The notes beneath the pieces are model-generated. The model searched no databases and had not been told where the DNA came from. It was given only the letters and a program-made list of their open reading frames with translations. The translations under genes were made by a program, and so were the position numbers. A stretch of DNA of 64,000 nucleotides from Micromonospora thermarum (lineage in GTDB: Bacteria > Actinomycetota > Actinomycetes > Mycobacteriales > Micromonosporaceae), in the NCBI RefSeq assembly GCF_012034245.1, contig NZ_JAATEO010000024.1, positions 1 to 64,000 of the forward strand, read 5' to 3'. Below, one piece after another: positions 20,647 through 30,684 of the stretch; the first letter of the stretch is position 1, and every line of letters starts with the position of its first letter.

Positions 20647-22780
20647 TCCGCTCCTCGGTGAGGTCGTCCCAGTCCGTGACGACGGGCAGCAACTCCCCGT
20701 GCTGCCACGACGCGAGCTGGTCGGCGTGGTGCGCCGCGCCGGGCACCCCGTCGGCGCCGAGCGGCACGACCCACCGGCTGTCGTCGCGCCGTGCCAGGTC
20801 CCACGCGTACCGCGCCGCCGGCCCGCGCAGGCACAGGTCGGTGACGCCGGGGACGCTGGAGGTGGCGAGGACGCAGTCGTGGTCCCCGTCCAGCTCCGGC
20901 CCGCTCTCCGTGCCCGCGTCCGGCAGGGCGCGCCACGGGGCGAGGCGATGCCGCGCTCCCCAGCGGGCGCCCGCGCCGCCGACGGCCGGGTCCCGGTCAC
21001 CGCCGGAGACCTCCACGAGCGCCTCCCGGATGAGCGCCGCCGCGTCCAGGCCGGGCAGCGTACCCGGAGCCAGGAGCGTGCCGAGCGCCGTCCCCACCCG
21101 CGGCGCCAGCGCCAGCCAGGGCGCGAACAGCTCCGGGTACGCCGGCGGCTCGGCGAGCGCCGCGAGGGCCGGGTGTGCGGCGATCCGCCGCACCAGGGCG
21201 GCCCGGACGGCGGCGTACGCGCCCGCGTCCCCGCTGTCGGCGGCCATCCGGCGGTCCCAGCCCAGCAGCCGGTCCCGGAGCGCGGCCGCCTCCGGCGGCA
21301 GACCGTCCAGGCCGGACAGGAGCGCGAGCAGCGGCTCGGCGGCGGCCGCGTACGTGTCGGTGTGCACCTCGCCCATCCGCCCGGCGGCCCAGCCGGCGGA
21401 CGCGTCGAGCAGGTGCCGGATGCGCCGTGCGCGGTGCGGGGGCGCGAACTCCACCCCGAGTGGCGCGGAGACGCCGCGCTCGTTGGCCATCACCGCGACG
21501 TCGCGCACCTCGGCGCGGGGCATCGCCTGCCAGCCCTGCCAGGCGTGTCCGGGCTCCCAGCCGGGGACGACGCGCAGGCGGTTGTCCGGGTGCCGGTCCG
21601 GCACCATCCCGGCGGCGCGGTGCAGCAGGCCGCCGGCGGTGTCCGCGGCGAGGACGACGTTGACCGGCTCCACCCACCGGTCCACGGCGGCGTCCACGTC
21701 GGCGACGGTCCGGGCGCGCAGCAGCGCCGGCAGCGTGGCGAAGCCCAGCTCACCGGTGACGCGGGGCGGATAGCGGAGGCTGATCGCCTCGGGCGCGTCC
21801 GGCCCCCCGACCACCACCGGTCCCCGGTCGGTCTCGACGACCTCCACGTCGACCGGGTCGCCCCCGGCCACCATGATCGTCTCGGTGTGGGCCCGTGCCG
21901 GGCGCCACCCGTCCGGCCCGTACGCCTCGACGCCGCCGTCGTGGCGGCGCAGCCGCTCGGCGTAGAGGTCCTGGTAGTCGGCCATCGCGTTGGTGATCGC
22001 CCAGGCGACGTCGCCGGCGTGTCCGAAGTGGGCGGCGCCCGGCACCCCGGGCACCGCCAGGCCGACCACGTCGTACTCCGGGCAGGCCAGCCGGACCTGC
22101 TGGTAGATGCCGGGGTCCTCGATGTACCGGTGCGGGTCGCCGGCCAGCAGCGCGGCGCCGGTGGCGGTGCGGTCCCCGGCCAGCAGCCAGCCGTTGCTGC
22201 CGGAGCTGGTGGGCCCGTCGGCGTGGAACAGCGTCACGGCGTCCGGCCCGAGCCGCCGGGCGACGTGCTCGCGCCACAGCTTGGTGGGGAAGCCGGCGAA
22301 CAGCACGTGGTGGGTGAGCCAGATCGCCAGCGGCGTCCACGGCTCCCACCGGCCGGGGGCGAGGCCGACGGCGGCGAAGCGGGGGTCGCGCGCCGCGCCG
22401 GCGGCCAGGCCGGCGTTGATCCCGTCGACGTACCGGGCCACCCAGGCGGCGGTGGCCTCGTCGAGCCGGGCGTGGCAGCGCCGGGCGGTGTCGTCGAGGC
22501 GGGCCTGCCGGGCGAACCGGTCCCACGGCACGGCGTCGGCGCCGAGGAACGCGGCGCTGGCGCCGAGCGACCGGTGCCGCTCGACCTCGATCTGCCACGC
22601 CCGGTCGTACGCGGTGACCCGGCCCTGCGCGTGGGCCAGTTCGCCGGGGTCGCCGGCCCGCAGGTGCGGCACCCCCCAGCGGTCCCGGAACACCCGGGCA
22701 CCCACGCCGGCACTCCGCTGGGTGCCGACGCGCGAAGCCGCGCCGCCCGGTGGCGTGGTCCGCTCGGCCCGTCCGCTCAC
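20639..22780 (-). CDS. Penicillin acylase-family N-terminal nucleophile hydrolase
   Basis: A 713-residue precursor. The autocleavage site and nucleophile Ser195 are in SSGSNGWLLAGDRTATG, followed by AGDPHRYIEDPG; the alpha-chain motif WGVPHLRAGD is near residue 36 and the spacer lies before Ser195. The GTG start (22780) overlaps the ATPase stop by four bases. No signal peptide is visible, so it probably works in the cytoplasm, unlike PvdQ. Members cleave or form amide bonds of acylated amines. Position in an iron-repressed siderophore operon beside an IucB/DesC-like acyltransferase suggests acyl transfer to, or release from, a siderophore. Confidence 0.88.
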   Translation of the reverse strand: MSGRAERTTPPGGAASRVGTQRSAGVGARVFRDRWGVPHLRAGDPGELAHAQGRVTAYDRAWQIEVERHRSLGASAAFLGADAVPWDRFARQARLDDTARRCHARLDEATAAWVARYVDGINAGLAAGAARDPRFAAVGLAPGRWEPWTPLAIWLTHHVLFAGFPTKLWREHVARRLGPDAVTLFHADGPTSSGSNGWLLAGDRTATGAALLAGDPHRYIEDPGIYQQVRLACPEYDVVGLAVPGVPGAAHFGHAGDVAWAITNAMADYQDLYAERLRRHDGGVEAYGPDGWRPARAHTETIMVAGGDPVDVEVVETDRGPVVVGGPDAPEAISLRYPPRVTGELGFATLPALLRARTVADVDAAVDRWVEPVNVVLAADTAGGLLHRAAGMVPDRHPDNRLRVVPGWEPGHAWQGWQAMPRAEVRDVAVMANERGVSAPLGVEFAPPHRARRIRHLLDASAGWAAGRMGEVHTDTYAAAAEPLLALLSGLDGLPPEAAALRDRLLGWDRRMAADSGDAGAYAAVRAALVRRIAAHPALAALAEPPAYPELFAPWLALAPRVGTALGTLLAPGTLPGLDAAALIREALVEVSGGDRDPAVGGAGARWGARHRLAPWRALPDAGTESGPELDGDHDCVLATSSVPGVTDLCLRGPAARYAWDLARRDDSRWVVPLGADGVPGAAHHADQLASWQHGELLPVVTDWDDLTEERND

Positions 22781-23586
22781 GCCGGGACCTCGCTCGCGGC
22801 CCGGCGGCGGGCCGCCGGCACGACCAGCGGGGTGCCGGTCTCCGGGTCGTCGATGACACGGCAGGGCAGCCCGAACACCTCCTCGACGAGGGCGGCCGTC
22901 ACCACGTCGCGGGGCGGGCCGGCCGCGACCACCCGCCCGTCGCGCATCGCGACCAGGTGGGTGGCGTACCGGGCGGCGTGGTTCAGGTCGTGGAGCACCG
23001 CGACCAGCGTACGGCCCTGCTCCTCGTGCAGCCGTGCGCAGAGGTTCAGGATCTCGATCTGGTGGGCGATGTCCAGATAGGTCGTCGGCTCGTCCAGCAG
23101 GAGCAGGGGAGTCTGCTGCGCGAGGGCCATCGCCAGCCACACCCGCTGCCGCTGCCCGCCGGAGAGTTCGTCGACCGCGCGGTCGGCGAGGTCCGCGACG
23201 CCGGTGGCGGCCATCGACTGGGCGACCACCCGCTCGTCCTCGCGGGACCACTGCCGCAGCAGCCCCTGGTGCGGGTAGCGACCCCGGGCGACCAGCTCGG
23301 CGACGCCGATGCCGTCCGGCGCGACCGACGACTGCGGCAGCAGGCCGAGGGTCCGCGCGACGGCCCGCGCCGGCCGCCGCTGGATGTCCTCCCCGTCCAG
23401 CAGCACCGCCCCGACGGCCGGCTTGAGCATCCGCGACAGGGCCCGCAGCAGCGTGGACTTGCCGCACGCGTTCGGGCCGATGACCACGGTGAAGGAGTGG
23501 TCCGGGATGTCGACGGTCAGGTCGCGGGCGATGGTCCGCCGCTCGTACGCGAGGGTCATCGCGGTGCCGCGCAACCGGGACTGCAT
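22777..23586 (-). CDS. Iron-siderophore ABC transporter ATP-binding protein (FecE/FepC type)
   Basis: A 269-residue ATPase with Walker A IGPNACGKSTL, signature VDELSGGQRQRVWLAMAL, Walker B LLLLDEPTTYLD and the H-loop VLHDLNHAARYA, all typical of FepC-like subunits. ATG 23586 has GGAG upstream. The 3' end overlaps the acylase start. It energises the two FecCD permeases encoded just upstream. Confidence 0.92.
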   Translation of the reverse strand: MQSRLRGTAMTLAYERRTIARDLTVDIPDHSFTVVIGPNACGKSTLLRALSRMLKPAVGAVLLDGEDIQRRPARAVARTLGLLPQSSVAPDGIGVAELVARGRYPHQGLLRQWSREDERVVAQSMAATGVADLADRAVDELSGGQRQRVWLAMALAQQTPLLLLDEPTTYLDIAHQIEILNLCARLHEEQGRTLVAVLHDLNHAARYATHLVAMRDGRVVAAGPPRDVVTAALVEEVFGLPCRVIDDPETGTPLVVPAARRRAASEVPA

Positions 23587-23639
23587 GCTCGGTGCTCCGT
23601 TCTCGTTCGTGGCCGTCCCCGCCGGCCCGGTCCGGGCCG

Positions 23640-24668
23640 TCACAGCCGGCCGGCCCGGCGCTCGCTGGCGAGGAGCCAGATCAGGTATCCGCCGCCGAGC
23701 ACCCCGGTCACCACGCCCACCGGCAGTTGGTGGCCGGGGAAGCCGCGCTGCGCCACCTGGTCGGCGGCGACCAGCAGCAGCGCACCGAGGGCGGCCGAGG
23801 GCAGCAGGTTCGGCCCCGGCGCGCGGGTGAGCCGCCGGGCCAGGTGCGGCGCGGTGAGCGCGACGAAGTTGACCGGTCCGGCGGCGGCCGCCGCGAGGGA
23901 CACCAGCAGCACCGCGGTGGCCAGCAGGGCCAGCCGCAGCCGCTGCACCGGGACGCCGAGCGCGCTGGCGGCATCGTCGCCCATCTCCACGAGCCGCAGC
24001 GCCGGCCCGGCGGCGGCCAGCACCGCCGTCCCCAGCACGGCCAGGGCGACCAGCAGCGGTACGGCGTGCGCCCAGCCGCGCCCGTCCAGGCTGCCGGTGA
24101 GCCAGAGCACGGCCCGGGCGGCGTCCATCAGCGGGGCGCGGGTGAGCAGCCACCCGTTGACGCCGGTGAGGATCGCGGCGACGCCGATGCCGACGAGGAC
24201 CAGCCGGTACCCGTGCACGCCGCGTCGCCAGGCGAGCGCGTACACCAGCGCGCCGGTGGCGAGGCCGCTGGCCACGGCGGCGCCGGCCAGCATGGCGCTG
24301 GTGCCACCGAGGACGATCACGACGAGTGCGCCGGTGGCCGCGCCCTGGGTGAAGCCCAGGAGGTCGGGGCTGCCGAGCGGGTTGCGGACCAGCGACTGGA
24401 AGACCGCGCCGGCCAGCGCCAGCGCGGCGCCGACGGCGACGGCGGTGACCAGGCGGGGCAGCCGTAGCTCGTGGACGATGAAGTGCTCGGCCGGGGTGCC
24501 GCCGCCGGCCAGGGTGCGCAGCACGTCGGTGGCGCTCATCGGGTAGTCGCCGCTGCCCAGCGCGAGCACGCCCACCGCCAGGGTGAGCAGGGCACAGGTG
24601 GCGCCGACGGCGAGGGCGCGGGGACGCAGGCGCAGCGACAGCCCGCCGGGGGTACGCAGGACGATCAC
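23640..24668 (-). CDS. FecCD-family iron-siderophore permease
   Basis: A 342-residue membrane subunit with about nine to ten helices. Typical FecCD features are LPRLVTAVAVGAALALAGAVFQSLVRNPLGSPDLLGFTQGA near residue 70 and the C-terminal cytoplasmic GFPGHQLPVGVVTGVLGGGYLIWLL. The GTG start (24668) overlaps the stop of the preceding permease gene by four bases. Works as a heterodimer with it. Confidence 0.92.
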   Translation of the reverse strand: MIVLRTPGGLSLRLRPRALAVGATCALLTLAVGVLALGSGDYPMSATDVLRTLAGGGTPAEHFIVHELRLPRLVTAVAVGAALALAGAVFQSLVRNPLGSPDLLGFTQGAATGALVVIVLGGTSAMLAGAAVASGLATGALVYALAWRRGVHGYRLVLVGIGVAAILTGVNGWLLTRAPLMDAARAVLWLTGSLDGRGWAHAVPLLVALAVLGTAVLAAAGPALRLVEMGDDAASALGVPVQRLRLALLATAVLLVSLAAAAAGPVNFVALTAPHLARRLTRAPGPNLLPSAALGALLLVAADQVAQRGFPGHQLPVGVVTGVLGGGYLIWLLASERRAGRL

Positions 24669-25609
24669 GGGTGCGCCACCCGCCCCCGCAGCACGAGCCA
24701 GAGGAAGAGCGGCCCGCCGAGCACGGCGGTCACCATGCCGACCTGGAGCTCGCCCGGCCGGCTCAGCACCCGGCCGACCACGTCGGCCCCGAGCAGGAGC
24801 ACCGGCGCGAGCACCGCGCAGTACGGCAGCAGCCAGCGCAGGTCCGGCCCGGTGAGCGCGCGGACCAGGTGCGGCACGAGCAGGCCGACGAAGACGATCG
24901 GCCCGCAGGCCGCGGTGGCGGCACCGCAGAGCAGCGTGACCGCCGCGATGACCGCGCCGCGGATCAGGGCGGGTCGCGCGCCGAGCGCCCGGGCGGTGTC
25001 GTCGCCGAGCGCGAGCGCGTTGAGCGGCCGGGCGACGGCGAGGGCGACCAGCAGCCCCGCCGCGATGAACGGGGCGACCGTGCCGACGGTGGCGGCCTCG
25101 GCGCTCGCGAGGGACCCGACGGTCCAGAACCGCAGCCGTTCCAGCGAGGCCGTGTCGAGCAGCATGACCGCGCTCACGTACGAGTAGAGCGTCGCGTTGA
25201 GCGCCGCGCCGGCGAGGGCCAGCCGGGCGGGCGTGGCGCCGCGCCCGCCACCGACCACGTAGACGGCGGCCGTGACGGCGGCGGCGCCGAGCAGCGCGAA
25301 CCAGACCTGCCCCCCGACGGTGGCGACGCCGACCAGCGCGGTGCCGGTGGCCACCGCCGCCGAGGCGCCGGCGTTGATGCCGAGCAGGCCGGGATCCGCG
25401 AGCGGGTTGCGGGTGAGCGCCTGCATGACCGCGCCGGCCACGCCGAGCGCGATGCCGGCGAGCAGGCCGAGCAGCGTACGCGGCAGCCGCATGCGGTGCA
25501 CCACGGCGTACTCGGCGGCGGCCGGGTCGAACAGGCCCCGCCAGACGTCGGCGAGGGGGAGCGCCTTCGCGCCGACGGTGATGCTGAGCACCGCGACGGT
25601 GGCGAGCAC
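24665..25609 (-). CDS. FecCD-family iron-siderophore permease (first gene of operon)
   Basis: At least 314 residues of FecCD permease, with LPRTLLGLLAGIALGVAGAVMQALTRNPLADPGLLGINAGAS and the C-terminal GELQVGMVTAVLGGPLFLWLV. The GTG at 25609 begins inside what should be the first helix. In-frame codons continue upstream to a TAA inside the operator near 25774 and would encode a plausible Arg/Ala-rich head, but contain no ATG or GTG; a rare start codon such as CTG near 25711 is possible. The gene lies directly downstream of the IdeR-type operator. Confidence 0.85.
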   Translation of the reverse strand: MLATVAVLSITVGAKALPLADVWRGLFDPAAAEYAVVHRMRLPRTLLGLLAGIALGVAGAVMQALTRNPLADPGLLGINAGASAAVATGTALVGVATVGGQVWFALLGAAAVTAAVYVVGGGRGATPARLALAGAALNATLYSYVSAVMLLDTASLERLRFWTVGSLASAEAATVGTVAPFIAAGLLVALAVARPLNALALGDDTARALGARPALIRGAVIAAVTLLCGAATAACGPIVFVGLLVPHLVRALTGPDLRWLLPYCAVLAPVLLLGADVVGRVLSRPGELQVGMVTAVLGGPLFLWLVLRGRVAHP

Positions 25610-25757
25610 GAGCGTGGCGGCGACGAGCCCGCCGGCCCGCGCGGCGGCACGACCGCGGCGCGACGGCGTGTCGGGGCCACCCGCGACGAGATCGGACAGT
25701 GGGGGGTGCGTGACGGACAGGGTGAACTCCGATGTGGTGCGGGACGCGGGGCTGGGC

Positions 25758-25790
25758 TTGACAGCGTCTTAGGTTAGGTTAACCTAACCC
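25758..25790. promoter_or_regulatory. DtxR/IdeR-type iron box between divergent siderophore-uptake units
   Basis: GGTTAGGTTAACCTAACC at 25772-25789 is a perfect 18-bp palindrome; with its left flank (TTA from 25769) it matches the DtxR/IdeR consensus TTAGGTTAGSCTAACCTAA closely. A TTGACA hexamer at 25758-25763 lies 5' of it in the direction of the binding-protein gene. Iron-loaded DtxR/IdeR would repress both the permease operon (minus) and the lipoprotein gene (plus). Confidence 0.9.
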
Positions 25791-25832
25791 CGCTGTCCAT
25801 GGTCATCGCGACCCCCGACCGAAAGACCTGCC

Positions 25833-26870
25833 ATGTCGCATCCCGTGTCCGCCCGCCGACTCTCCCGTCGTGGCCTGCTCGCCGCCGCCGGTGGCGCCAC
25901 CCTGGCCGCCCTCCTCGCCGGCTGCGGCCGTGACGACACCGACACCCCGTCCGCCGCCGCCACCTCGGGTGGGCCGTGGTCGTTCACCGACGACCGCCCG
26001 GAGAAGCTCACCGCCGCCACCCGCCCGACCCGGGTGGTCGCCTTCACCGGCGTGGCCGCCGCCCTGGTCGACTTCGGCCTCGACAAGCAGATCGTCGGCG
26101 TGTTCGGCGAGACCAAGCGTGCCGACGGCAGCAAGGACCCGCAGGCCGGCGACCTGAACGTCGAGGGCGTCGAGATCCTCGGCAACGTGTGGGGCGAGTT
26201 CAACCTGGAGAAGTACGCCGGCCTGCGCCCCGAACTGCTGGTCACCCACATGTACGACCCCGGTGCGCTCTGGTACGTCCCTGACGAGAGCAAGGACAAG
26301 ATCGTCCCGCTCGCGCCGGTCGCCGCGATCACCACCGCGCGGGTGCCGATGACCAAGCCCATCGAGCGGTACGCGCAGCTCGCCGAGTCCCTCGGCGCCG
26401 ACCTGTCGGCCTCGAAGGTCACCGACGCCAAGGCTCGCTTCGAGGCGGCCTCCGAGTCGGTCCGCCAGGCCGTGAAGGCCAACCCCGGCATCAAGGTGAT
26501 GGCCTGCTCCGGCAGCCCCGACCTGTTCTACGTGTCAAACCCGAAGGTCAGCACCGACCTCATGTACTTCGCCGAGCTGGGCGTCGACATCGTGGTGCCC
26601 ACCAAGCTGGAGGCCGGCGACTACTTCGAGGCGCTCAGCTGGGAGAACGCCGGGAAGTTCCCGGCCGACCTGATCCTGCTCGACAACCGCAGCACGGCGC
26701 TCCAGCCCAAGGACCTCGCCGCCAAGCCCACCTGGACCCAGCTTCCCGCCGTCAAGGCCAACCAGGTCACCGCGTGGGACGCCGTGCCGCGCTTCTCGTA
26801 CGCGGGCGCCGCGCCGCTGCTGGAGAACCTCGCCACCGCCATCAAGGGCGCGAAGAAGGTCACCGCCTGA
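25833..26870 (+). CDS. Iron-siderophore ABC transporter substrate-binding lipoprotein
   Basis: A 345-residue class III (FepB/FhuD-like) binding protein. The N-terminus ARRLSRRGLLAAAG has a twin-arginine pattern and the lipobox LLAGC puts the lipidated Cys at residue 31, so it is anchored outside the membrane. The following domain has TRVVAFTGVAAALVDFGL and WGEFNLEKYAGLRPELLVTH, typical of the family. It is divergent from the permease operon across the iron box and ends at a strong hairpin. Confidence 0.9.
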   Translation: MSHPVSARRLSRRGLLAAAGGATLAALLAGCGRDDTDTPSAAATSGGPWSFTDDRPEKLTAATRPTRVVAFTGVAAALVDFGLDKQIVGVFGETKRADGSKDPQAGDLNVEGVEILGNVWGEFNLEKYAGLRPELLVTHMYDPGALWYVPDESKDKIVPLAPVAAITTARVPMTKPIERYAQLAESLGADLSASKVTDAKARFEAASESVRQAVKANPGIKVMACSGSPDLFYVSNPKVSTDLMYFAELGVDIVVPTKLEAGDYFEALSWENAGKFPADLILLDNRSTALQPKDLAAKPTWTQLPAVKANQVTAWDAVPRFSYAGAAPLLENLATAIKGAKKVTA

Positions 26871-26878
26871 ACCCGGAG

Positions 26879-26910
26879 CGTCCCGGCCGGCGGGGTCGCC
26901 GGCCGGGACG
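26879..26910 (+). terminator. Strong hairpin terminator after the siderophore-binding protein gene
   Basis: A perfect 14-bp inverted repeat, CGTCCCGGCCGGCG at 26879-26892 and its complement at 26897-26910, with a four-base GGGT loop. It lies between convergent genes and can serve both. Confidence 0.8.
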
Positions 26911-26922
26911 CCGCCTTTCGGG

Positions 26923-27408
26923 TCACAGTTCCTGGTACATGACGTGCAGGCCGACCCGGCCCAGCTCGGGGTGCCGGAACGCGCCCGGCACCGTGCCCAC
27001 CACCGCGAAACCCTCCCGCCGGTAGAGGTCGACGGCCCGGGTGTTGCTCTCCACCACCGCGTTGAACTGCATCCCCGCGTACCCTCGGTCGCGGGCCCAG
27101 GCCAGGGCGTGCCGGCACAGCGCGGTCCCCACACCCCGACCCCGCGCCTCCCGGGCGACCATGAAGCTCGCCGTCGCGATGTGGTCGCCCGGACCGGGGC
27201 GGTTCGTGCCCATCTTCGCGGTGCCGAGCACCACGCCGCCGTCCACTGCGACGACCGTCCGGCCCGGCGGGGCCTCCACCCACATCGGGTACGCGGCCTC
27301 GGCGGTCAGGCCCGGATCGTACGGGAAGGTGTCGGCGGCCCGGACCACCTCCGCCACGATCGGCCACACCTGAGCCCAGTCGCCCTCGTCGAACTCGCGG
27401 ATCCGCAT
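26923..27408 (-). CDS. GNAT family N-acetyltransferase
   Basis: A 161-residue single-domain acetyltransferase. The acetyl-CoA pyrophosphate loop is in ASFMVAREARGRGVGTALCRHAL (Q/RxxGxG/A pattern) and the closing motif is AVVESNTRAVDLYRREGFAVVGTVPGAF. The ATG at 27408 starts MRIREFDEGDW, the usual family beginning. It resembles phosphinothricin/L-amino-acid-type GNATs but the acceptor is unknown. It is convergent with the siderophore-binding protein gene. Confidence 0.85.
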   Translation of the reverse strand: MRIREFDEGDWAQVWPIVAEVVRAADTFPYDPGLTAEAAYPMWVEAPPGRTVVAVDGGVVLGTAKMGTNRPGPGDHIATASFMVAREARGRGVGTALCRHALAWARDRGYAGMQFNAVVESNTRAVDLYRREGFAVVGTVPGAFRHPELGRVGLHVMYQEL

Positions 27409-27488
27409 CCGCTGCAAGCTAGGCGGCGGCGCGCCACCCCGCAACGCGATTCGCCGGCGGACGGCGGGCAAGATCGCGCTCGATCCGT

Positions 27489-27535
27489 GAAGTAGTGGCC
27501 TCAGGGCGTGTGGGCGTGTGCGATGCCACTACTTC
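27489..27535. repeat. Inverted repeat GAAGTAGTGGC ... GCCACTACTTC
   Basis: A perfect 11-bp inverted repeat (27489-27499 and 27525-27535) with a 25-base G/T-rich loop in the 214-bp gap between the GNAT and flavoprotein genes. AT content is higher than the surroundings. It could be a terminator, a small repetitive element or an operator. I see no ORF in the gap. Confidence 0.6.
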
Positions 27536-27622
27536 CGTGTTCGAGCACGACCTTGCAGCCACGTGCCCCCGCGCCGGTCAGGAGCGGTCACGGTCGGACG
27601 CTACCCAGCCGCGGGGGGCGGC

Positions 27623-29269
<1,647 letters not shown>

Positions 29270-29421
29270 ACGTCCCGCCTCCGTACCCCGTCGACACCCC
29301 GTCGACCGGACGGCCGGCCGCTTACCCGGCACGGCGGCGATGTCACCTGCCGACCCGCAGGTGTCGACGGCCCTTATCGGGGTACGCGGCACCGTTCGTG
29401 AGGGGGACGCTCGGGGGACGA

Positions 29422-30684
29422 ATGGCCGGCGGGGGACGGGTGCGACGACTGCTCGCGCGGGTGCCCGCCCCCTGGCCGTACGTGCTCGCGGTCTTCGTCG
29501 GCACGAAGGTCGTCCTCAGCCTGGTCGGCGTCCTCGCGCTCGCCGCCTTCGACGAGATCCCGTGGTCGCCGCCACCGGACGAGGGGGTGATGCGCCAGCA
29601 GCAGCGGGAGGTCTCACCGCACCGGTGGCTCTCGCTCTGGTTCGCCTGGGACTCGTTCCTCTACGACCACCTGGTCCGCGTGCCGCTGGACGAGCCGTGG
29701 CGGGACTTCGGCTTCCCCCTGCTGTACCCGTTCCTCGCCCGGCCGATCGCCCCGCTGCTCGGCGGCGACACCGCGCTGGCGTTGCTGGTCGTGGCCAACG
29801 CGGCCCTCGTCGGCATGCTGTACTACGCCCACCGCCTCGGCGAGCGCCTGCTCGGCAACGGCAGTGGCGGCAACAGCGGCAACGACCGCGGCGGCGCCGG
29901 CGGCACCGGCGACGGAGGCGACGACCGTGGCAGCGGCGACGCGGCCGCCCGGCGGCTCGTCCGCTACCTGGTGCTGCTGCCGGCCGCGTTCCTGTTCCAC
30001 GCGGCGCTGACCGAGTCGCTCTTCCTCTGCCTGGCCCTGGCCACCTTCTACTACGCGGAGGACCGGCGCTGGCTGCTGGTCGGGGTGATCGGCTTCTTCC
30101 TGGCGCTGAGCCGGTCGGCCGGGTTCTTCGTCGTCGTCCCGCTGGCCCTGGTGCTGCTGCGGCAGCACGGCTACCGGCTCGGCCCACGCGTCCTCTGGAC
30201 GTACCTGCGCACCGGCTGGCCGCTACTGCTGGTGCCCGCCGGCTGGCTCACCTTCATGGCGTTCTGCCGGTGGCAGAGCGGCGACTGGTTCGCCTACAAG
30301 CACACCCAGGAGGAGGGCTGGGGCATCCGCGTGCAGAACCCGCTCGGCGTGCTCTGGCACGGCCTGACCGGGTCGGCACCGCGCGACGCCCTACGGGTCT
30401 GGATCGCCGTCGTGGTCCTGGCCGTCCTGGTCGCCGGCGCCCGCCGGCTCGGGCTGCCCTACCTGGTGTACGGCGTGATGATGGTCCTCGTGCCGGTGTC
30501 CATGGGACCACCGGTCTACAAGAGCCTGCTGCGCTACCTGCTCGCGGTCTTCCCGGTGGCCCTGGTGCTCGCCCGCTGGGCCCGGCGGGTCACCGTCGAC
30601 GTCTGGTTGACCGCCGCCCTCGCCCTGCTCCAGGGTGCGCTGTTCGTCGTGTGGCTCGCGTACTGGACGCACTTCATCATCTGA
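29422..30684 (+). CDS. PIG-V-like polytopic mannosyltransferase
   Basis: A 420-residue membrane protein with about nine helices. The first large outer loop contains WFAWDSFLYDHLV, where PIG-V-family mannosyltransferases carry a conserved WD/ARWD motif, followed by FPLLYPFLARPIAP and HAALTESLFLCLALATFYY, all typical. Such enzymes use polyprenyl-phosphomannose outside the membrane. A Gly/Asn/Asp-rich insert of about 30 residues interrupts a loop near 29860-29945. ATG 29422 is preferred over GTG 29398 because a GGGGGA site precedes it. Its stop overlaps the LacI gene stop tail to tail by eight bases. Confidence 0.82.
   Translation: MAGGGRVRRLLARVPAPWPYVLAVFVGTKVVLSLVGVLALAAFDEIPWSPPPDEGVMRQQQREVSPHRWLSLWFAWDSFLYDHLVRVPLDEPWRDFGFPLLYPFLARPIAPLLGGDTALALLVVANAALVGMLYYAHRLGERLLGNGSGGNSGNDRGGAGGTGDGGDDRGSGDAAARRLVRYLVLLPAAFLFHAALTESLFLCLALATFYYAEDRRWLLVGVIGFFLALSRSAGFFVVVPLALVLLRQHGYRLGPRVLWTYLRTGWPLLLVPAGWLTFMAFCRWQSGDWFAYKHTQEEGWGIRVQNPLGVLWHGLTGSAPRDALRVWIAVVVLAVLVAGARRLGLPYLVYGVMMVLVPVSMGPPVYKSLLRYLLAVFPVALVLARWARRVTVDVWLTAALALLQGALFVVWLAYWTHFII

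Noticed and set aside
23034..24546. Plus-strand frames within the siderophore permease operon
   Set aside because: Low-complexity Ala/Arg/Pro translations opposite well-supported transporter genes.
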